Shown here: in pieces, positions 12,701-21,700 of the stretch
Layout: the number at the start of each line of letters is the position of its first letter
How positions within the stretch are numbered: the stretch's first letter is position 1
Origin: Platycnemis pennipes
Taxonomy: Eukaryota; Arthropoda; Insecta; Odonata; Platycnemididae
DNA: 64,000 nt
Reading direction: 5' to 3'
NCBI GenBank assembly: GCA_933228895.1
Contig: OW121854.1
Location: 91,068,609-91,132,608 of the forward strand
Made by a program: the position numbers and the translations under genes
Notes under the pieces: generated by a model
What the model saw: the letters and a program-made list of their open reading frames with translations, nothing else
Database searches by the model: none
What the model was told of the DNA's origin: nothing

Positions 12701-15700
12701 TCGCCATCTTTGTAAGTGAAGGTCAAATTTGAGAGGCCAGCAAATCTCCGTCTTTGTAAGCCAATGGGTTAACAAGTATTAATAGTAATCATACAAGCAG
12801 CCAAGAGAAAATTTATTAAGTTTCTGAGCATTCAACCACTAAGCAGTGGCTAATATTATCATTGAATTACTCCCCTATCAAAAATTTCCTATAGGTCTGA
12901 TAGAAAATTCTTATGGGACCTATAGGAATCTTATGAGTCTTATAGGAAATTTGCATTTCCTATAGGAGCCCTGCAAGCCTTATTTTCCTGTAAGTCTAAT
13001 AGATTCCTATAAGAGGATCTAATAGCTGCTATGGGACTCTTGATGGCTCTCATAGAAAGTTTATAAGATTCACACAACATTTATATTTTTCTCAAAGTAC
13101 TCCAACCCCTGCAATAGAGTTCAAATGATATATCTAAGGTTTCTTCAGCAACATCTGGTATACTTTTCAGGCTTACACCAAGTATTCCTTGTCCTCACGA
13201 AATGGTCAAATTAGTTTTTGTGGCATGATTTTTTTAATGCAGTACTTAATCGATCAATTTTGTATGCTACCAAAGTAAATGTGCAAAACTTTACAATTTC
13301 ACTTAGTACCTTCTGTCTCTGCGCTCAGCTTGGTACGCCACAGTTGTAACAGTAGCGTAGTAGTCTGCGCAGTGGCCCGGAAAGCCAAAGGTCCGTGGTT
13401 CAATTCCCAGTCCAGGTGAATTTTTCTCATGGCAATTAATGTGAATTCATTTAATAGTTTGCATTTTTGAAAAGGTATCATGGTATTGATATAAGCGCAA
13501 TACTAATTAACTTCTGCATTCGAAACATTCAACATGGCAGTTGTGAGTAATGTGATCAGGGAGTGTGTAAATAGTATAGTTAATAGTAATATGGTATCTT
13601 TGAATGTGATCATGTGAAGCAAGGAGAACAGAGAACTACAGGAACTACACCCCTTCAATGTAAAGTCTGCACGGAGGTGAGCAACTGGAAATAAAATTAA
13701 TCTCGAAGTATAACGTTTTATGAAGCTCATCACCATAGAAGCTTACATTAAAATTGGAAGTGAAGATTAAGGTACTGCGAGTGAATTCTTGTGTCTATAA
13801 AGCGAGTCTGCTGAAGAAAACTTACGACTTTTTTTTTTGTTTTCTGTCTTCCATATATTCTCCATCGAATACTTAACATTAAAAATGACGGCATTCATTT
13901 ATTTTTACAGGCACATTATATCATAAATGTATTGGGACACTAGGAATGAGCTAAAGAGGATTCGAATCACCAATGGACTGTGAAAATGTTTTGCATATTC
14001 TTCAGTGATGACTCTCAATGAGATGTAAAAAAAACTCCCTCTTGAAAAAATCTACTTTTAATTTTGAGAGGAACATTTATTTCAAAAGACCCATGGTTAG
14101 TGAATATCCAGATACCTTTTAAAATTTTGTGCCAGATGCAAGCTCAATTGCAACTTTCGATTCTCATGCCATGTGGTGTCACAAAGGCTTATATCACATT
14201 GGATTAATCCTGAAATGTGGAATCGTATTTCTTATCTGTAACGTAGGCAAGTGAATGTAATTATTGAAGTATGAAGTATTGCCAATAAATATTTAAATAT
14301 TCAGCTGCTTTTGTTGTGCTTTCGAGTTGTTCCTGAAAGTTATACTATTAGGACGATTATTGGAAGTAGCAGTGTTAGTCAGGACAATTCCTATCTCTCA
14401 TTCTCTTTCAGTTATATTTTTAAGGGATTTTATCAGTTTTTTTAAGGTTTTCAGATTTGCATTGGAATTCCTATATCCTATATGTCTCGTAGAATTTTCT
14501 GTGGGGTTTCTATAGGAGTCTTATAAGTCCCATAGATTTCCTATAGCAGGGCTTCCACTCACTTTTTGATACAGAAAAGTGAGAAAGTGAGCGATTTTTG
14601 CCAAAAAAGTGAGGGGAAAATGTGGAAAAAGTGAGAAAATAATGAGAAAATTGGTGATATTTACTCCATGTTACACTACTGGCAATAACTATAACCCTAC
14701 ATTACTCAATATTTTAAACGGGAACTCTTATTTAAAGCAGAAGCAGCAGGGATAAAAATTACAAAACAAAGAATTGGACAATGAAAACATGTATTTCAGA
14801 CTCAAGAAAGATTGAAGAATGAAAAAAAAAAATTAATCTCGACTAGAGATGAACACTACAAAATAGATGAGAAGGAGGCACATATTGTACCGTGCATTAG
14901 ATCAAATAAACAATAATAATTCAAATAAAGAATAATACTTTTAGTCTAGGCAGGGTCCACCTGCTCCTTGAGATCATCAAGATCTTCATCCCACTACTTT
15001 TTTTGATTCTTAAAAAGCTGCTCTAGTAGAGACGATGTCCTCTTCTCTACTTTATTTTGTAAAGGCTCCTTTTTCTTAAGCAAGTCATCCGCCCGTGACC
15101 GCAGTGTTTGGGCACCCTCCAACATACCTTGGGCGATCTTGACTTTTGTCATATCTTTGTTGGCAATAGCCTCCTCCAGTTTCTTTTTTGCCTTGTTGAC
15201 TAGTTGATCAGAGGCCTTGCGCTCCTCAATCTCCTTCTTACTTGTCGCATGCAGGTCATCCTGCAGCTTGCCCAACACCTGTCATTCCTTGAACTGGGCA
15301 GCCTCTTGCCTCTCCCTCTCCAGGCAAGCGTTCTCCTCTTCTTGTAATCTCTTCAGCTCGTCACACTTTAGTTTCTGCTGAACCTCCAGGTACTCTGCAT
15401 ACTTTCCACATGCTGCTGCTGCGAGCTTGAGCAGTTGCGATGTCATGGGCACATGTTCAGGGATGCCATTGTAGTCTCGAAGGCCATCCCTGATGTTGAG
15501 CCTGGCATTAAGAGTATGCTCCAGAATAGCCAACCTGTCAGCAGGGAGCTGATTTCTGGAAAGAGAAAATCCTCGCTCGACATAGAACTGCCATGGGCTA
15601 GAAAGAGGGCAGCTTTCACCACTTTGCTTATGAGTGGATATTTGGGATCATTGGCAACATCTGACTCGGTAAATATCGGAGTCCAGTGATCGCCAATCCT

Positions 15701-18700
15701 AGTTCCAGGTACATACGGTGGCAGGGTTTCCAGCTGCAACAATTCCCACTCATCCGCATCCAACAATCTCCACATCTGTAGCATATTGTAAACAGATACA
15801 ATGCTCTGCGAGGAGTTTTCCTTGATGTTTTGAGGCTTCAAACATTTCAGGTGACGATCCTCAATTCCCATCGCCAGGGCTGATTTTTGGAGAAGGTGGC
15901 TCGCAGCCGCCTGATCATGTTTTAAAGCTTCTTGTTGAAATTTCAAACTCCTTCCACAGTCGCGACACTCCATGTTAAAAAATGGAGACAGTCTAATAGC
16001 AGATGATATAGTTGTGCAGCGCCAGAGTGGCGGTGGTTGTCGTGGCAGAAGGTCTGTTCCATATATGGTAGTAACCTCCCCTACTTTCCCCATCCCAGTT
16101 CCCCTCCTCTACATTCCCAATCCCCTCGGTTCATTCTGTGGCGTGGGTTGCATTTCTGCAGGGGTTGCAAAGGAAAAAAATCAAAAGTAAACAAATGCCC
16201 GCATCAGCCAGCCGGCACGCAACAACACAAACATGCACCGACACGCCTACCAGTGGTCCGTAGCATCTCCTCACTTGTCTGCCTGGCCGCCGCTAGCCCG
16301 CGACATCAGCACCCTTCCAATGCAGTGGCGGGGGAGTGGCCAATATGTTAATGCAATTGCAGTGAACTACGTCTGCCACTCATGGCGCAAGCGCAAAGGC
16401 GACTGATTTCCGCGAAAAAGGCGGCTGATTTCCGTGTAAAGGTGGCTGATTTCTTGTGGGATAGGCTCGCATTTGCCAGAAAAGTGAGTATTTTTACAAA
16501 ATAGTGAGCATTATTTCAAAATAGTGAGAAAAGTCACCCAGTTTTCGAATAAGTGAGTAAAAGTGAGAAAAGTGAGTCTTTGGAATCTGGCATAATTTTC
16601 TATGGGGTTCCTATAGGAGTCTTATAAATCCCATAAGATTTCCTATAGGTCTGATAGAAATTTCCTATAGGTCTTAAGGTCAAAATCCAATATTCCTATA
16701 TATAGGAAATAGGAGCTATAGGAGCGGCCTATAGGAAATTTTTGATAGGGTCCATTTTATACCTTCTGCTATAGGAAGGCTTAATTTTTTATCGGTAGTT
16801 TTAAAATCTGTGAAGGTGACTCAGGAAGACAAGATTGAATCTCTCTGAACAAACAAAGGCCCCAATTAGGTGGTCTTAATATTAAGGTAAAATTTATCAT
16901 TATTGCTTAGCAAGCACAGTATGCAAAACCACTTTAATTATTTCAATGATGACAAATGAAATGTCTAAGGAAGTAAAACACATAAAATATGGCTTCCTAT
17001 TCAGCATTTTACATCATTATACAATATTATATAATATATTGATGTAAAGTATGACCCCAAACCATGTTCTGTTTAAGTCTATACAGAATATGAATTTTTG
17101 ACAAATACTGATGAAATATCTTATTCTTAATCAATCAGCCAGGAATATTTAGAGATATTTTAATTGTTGTCTTCTCATTTAACAGGTAATAGATTAATTC
17201 TGAAGATAAAGAGCAGTAAATGGAAAGTGGTATCATACAAAAATAAATTAATCTTGTCACAGATGACATTTCAAGGTTAGTCATTTGTATTTCATCCAGA
17301 ATCCTCACATTTGAATCCCTATATTGATGTAATATAGGGATAGTATAGTACCCCTATATTGATAGTAATATAGGGGTCTTAGGTCCAGCCATGTTCAAAA
17401 CTGTTGAACCAGTCATATTGATAACGGATATTTGTTTCTAGTAATCTTTGTTGCATCAGAGGATTTTCACATAAGGCCATGGCGAGCTTTGTGTATGTAT
17501 AACGTTTCGCGGAGAGAGTGGAAAGGCGATAGTGCCAATATCTTTCGTAAAAGACTTCAATAAAAAAGAATGTAGTCCACAAACACTCTACCAAGATTTC
17601 AGAAGTGTCATAGAGGACGATTCCCCGATGGAAAAGCTACAGCAAGAAGTGAAAACCCCGGAGTACGACAAATTTTGCACCTTAACCAGGGCAAACGCTA
17701 CTGTGGATGTTGCTTTCTTTTTTCCGCTTAAACATGTTGATCTTCGAAAATTTTAGTGGACTCCGATATCGCCACTATTTGTGGATCCATTAATTGTGGA
17801 TCCACTAAAATTTTAGTGGATGCCGAAATTGCCACTTATTGTGGATCCACTAATAGTGGATTTTTACCCATGGGGTATCATACAAAAATAAAATAATCTT
17901 GTTACTGATGACATTTCAAGGTTAGTCATTTGCATTTCATCCAAAATCCTCAAATGTTTAAAGTCTAATTAAGATGCAAGCAAAATAGCAAATTATGTAC
18001 ACTCACTTGGCTAATTTATCTCCCAAATATCCAGATTCATGCTGCTTCAAAGCACTGTACATATCTTCTAATTTCAGATCTCTCTTGTAGCCCTTGCAAA
18101 ATATATCAAATGTCCAACTGAAAAGAGTAATGCAATAGATTTATTAGTCAAGAGTAAATGGAAACTAATGGCATAAATCAGAGTAAATTAAATAGATCAA
18201 AGTTAACTTTTCATAAATTATTCTCGATTGTGGAAATGATTATTTTGTTGCTTCTATACTCTGTTACTGGACGTTATTTTCCGGATAAATAAAATTCTTC
18301 ATGATCTATTGGATTTTTTAAGTTGCAGGGGGATACATATATCCATAAAAGACATTCCCTCAATGCAAAACCAATAATGAAATGTCTAGTATAATACTTG
18401 TATTCTTATGATTTGCATACAAGTTACACATTTTCCAGGTCACTATCATTTCAATTAATTATAATCAATCATCATCATCAGTATTTCAATCCTAGAATTG
18501 GTTTACTGCAGCCCTCCATTCTGCCCTATTCAGTGTTAATTTGCTCACGCCCTGGTATGTTTTCTCTTTCATGTCTTTCTTTGTCTGTCCTATATATTTG
18601 TCCCTTGGTCTTCCTCGCGGGACTTTCCCTTTAATCTTCCCTTCTATTATATTTTTAACTAATTCATTGTGCCTCAAGGTATGTCCAATCCCTCTGGTTC

Positions 18701-21700
18701 TTCTCTGCCATAGGGTTTTCCACATTGTCCTTTCTTCACCTGCTCTGCTGTACACCTCTTCATTCCTCACTTTATCTGTCCATTTAATCCTCAACATTCT
18801 CCTCCAGCACCATGTTTTGAAGGCTTCAATTCTTCGTTGGTCTGCTTTCCCGATGTTCCATGTCTCTGATCCATAGAGTGCCATGCTCCATACGAATGTT
18901 CCGATGAACTGCTTCCTTGTTTACAGCCATAGGTTCTTTGAGCACAGTAGTTGTCTCTTCTTCATGAATGCCTCCTTAGCTTGTGTCAGTCTTCGCTTAA
19001 TGTCCGTCATGCTTCTTCCATCCCAAGTTATACTGCTGCCGAGGTTGGTGAAGTTCTCCACTTGTTCCAATTTCACTCCTCGAATAGTGATATTTGTCAA
19101 TCAATATCAATTATAATCAATACCCTTGTTGAAATGGGATTATTAGCAATATTTTCCCTATTGCTATATCAATATGAAAAATAATCTTCTTGCAATACAT
19201 CACAAAATTAAGGATGAACTTTGAGCTAAATGCCGTCTAAAATATAAAAAAATAAGGTAAAAACACTCCAATGACCATAATATGTTTATGCAAAGATATG
19301 AAAAAGGGAAGCGTAAAGAATCAGGCGAAGAAGCATTAGAAGAAGGTTACATACAAAATACCAAAAAACAATCATATACACAAACCATAGGCACTCTCAA
19401 TCACACAATTAGTGGTAGTTTACATGGAAATCAATACCATTTCCAGGGACCATCCACAGAAAACATTCATTCAACCAAAAATAAATTACATTAAAATTAA
19501 ACATATCTTTATTAATAGAGTGATTTTAGGACTATGGAGTTCTATCTTAAATTAACAGTAATAAACCACACAAACATCCATGCCACGGAAAGTAAAACTC
19601 CTCCCCTGGAGTGACTCGAAACCACAACTTCGAGTTTAGTAGGCAAAAGATTTACCCTGCTGCCAAGGAGTCATGCAAAATATTTCAAACCCAAGTGGGT
19701 GGCATTATGGATCTTTCTTTCACATTAAACTCTCTTGCCCAGGTAAACATTTTGTCTTAAGATGGCCCTGTATGAAGATGACTTTTGAAATTCAGAAGTT
19801 GGAAAGATAAAAATCACAGAAAAAATATTTTGATTCACCTGAAGAAGGTAATTTAGAGACTGATGATGGTATGCCATAGGTATGCTCTATTTGCAGAACA
19901 GAATTTATGCAGAAGAGTTAAGAACTAAGGAAAACGGCTCAGAAGAAAAATATTGTGTCAAGTTGTGGCACATTATAATGACAAACTTTTACAGGTTGAT
20001 ATATTTGATTAGCTCCTTTCTTTATAAACCATTTCATGGAAGTGATGAAGATACTGTTTAAATTTTTTTCATTTTGCATGGATGCCATCATTTTAAATTG
20101 CTACACTATGTATAAAGTCAAGTTTTCGCATGGATACCACAAGTCCTAAGCTCTCACCTGCTTTGTGTTTCTGTCAATAAATAGGTACTTGCTTCATAAG
20201 TAATGGACAATTTTTCATTAACAAGGCCAAAGAGTGGGCTTCCGCTGGCCATATACTAATTTCAAAAAAGAATGTGACTTTGTCATCAGATAAAGTTGAA
20301 AGATATTAGAATATTGGGGATCATTTGTCCATGATATGAAGTACCTGGGGGTATGGGAACTATAGCACAGCTAAAACTTAACTTCCATTATTTACAAAAA
20401 GTGACCTTATTTCAATCTATGTGCTTTATTTTCTATACTTTGACCTAGGTTCATATGATATGATTATATATTGATGTTGGCTACATTGTGGACTCCTTGT
20501 TTATTTTGTAACTACGATTTAGAGTAATATTACTGAAATTAAGCAAGATTTCTTGTTACAATTGTATAATAATTTATTTTTCACTTCATAGAGGTATAAT
20601 ATGAACTTTTCAGTTTGCGATTAATTAATAAAATATGCATAACTAGTGTATTAGTCAGTATTCTGATTTAATTTCTAGCAATCCTATGCACTGTAGTGCT
20701 GGACAATGTGTGAAAAGTAATGAGCGTAAAAACTGTAACATGGCAAAAAATAATTTAATTTATTTTTATGAATGAAAAGTTTTATTGTTAAATCAATATT
20801 AAGTTCCAATTTAACAATAAACGAAAATGGCAATTTATTAGCGATATTTAAGAATAAAAATATTTTTTCCTAGGCAATTTTTTCCAGTACTTAAATGGCC
20901 ACTAGTGGAAATATCGACCATGCATATTTTTGACAAACAAAATGTTTTTCAAACAAAAAATGGTAGAAATGATATCAGTTTTTTCCTGCAAAAAGTAGTT
21001 AGCCGTATTAAGGGTTAAATTGTTGGCGAGGTGAAGATAAAGAAAACGAAAAAAGAAGGCCTGGAAATGGTTGGGGAAGACAGGAAATTTATTGAGAAAA
21101 TTACGAAGAGACAGAAGGGGTGAATGGAAGAGGTAGTAATTATTCGACGTAGAATGAAGTTTCAAAGTACTTTAATATCCAATAGCTATAGTATAGTATT
21201 TATATGTACTAACGCGTCTAACCTCATTTGATTCTGGAACAAACATTCATGCCCTAGGAGAATGTCGAGACCATCAGGTTGACAGATTGTGACGTGGGGG
21301 TTAATTAATACGGGGAAAGGGTAACTTGGAAGACGAGATTGAATGAGATACTCTGCTAAGCAGGAGGAGAAGAAGAGACATGCTAAGCATGGTAGCAGGA
21401 GGAGAAGAAGAGACAGTTTGATTGGAATTATGATAAGTAAGAATAAGGTTGCCACCTCGTCAGCAGTCCATTTCGGGAGATCCTTGATTTTTATGGTAAA
21501 TTATCCGGGATATTCCAGTCGGTTAAGGTTAGAGATAGGGTTTTCACCCCGGGAAAAGAATTTCACCCTTTGAGCAGTACAAATGTTCATGTACGTCCTT
21601 GCGCCACCCAGCCATCCAGAGTACGACTGTACATTTACGTCTTCAGTCTTTGCGCTAGAGCAGTGAAGACGTGAATGCACGCCTTTCTTTCAGAATCATT

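Larger units (their letters stand above)
12873..16750. mobile_element. CCC-TIR element D with CCTATAGG subterminal repeats
   Basis: The left end CCCTATCAAAAATTTCCTAT is matched by the inverted right end ending GAAATTTTTGATAGGG. TC flanks both ends (12871-12872, 16751-16752). Next to both ends lie arrays of CTATAGGA and TCTTATAAGTCCCATA-type repeats (12883-13060, about 14490-14546, 16591-16740). A hAT-like element sits inside at about 14547-16590. The rest of the interior has no recognised protein. Confidence 0.75.

Noticed and set aside
13350..13440. Possible tRNA gene
   Set aside because: A and B boxes are present but acceptor and anticodon stems do not pair; a SINE head fits better. The same holds for 19600, 26925 and 29215.
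17379..17756. Two overlapping frames (71 and 74 codons) on opposite strands
   Set aside because: They overlap each other and neither shows a known motif; kept only as content of the insert at 17229-17957.
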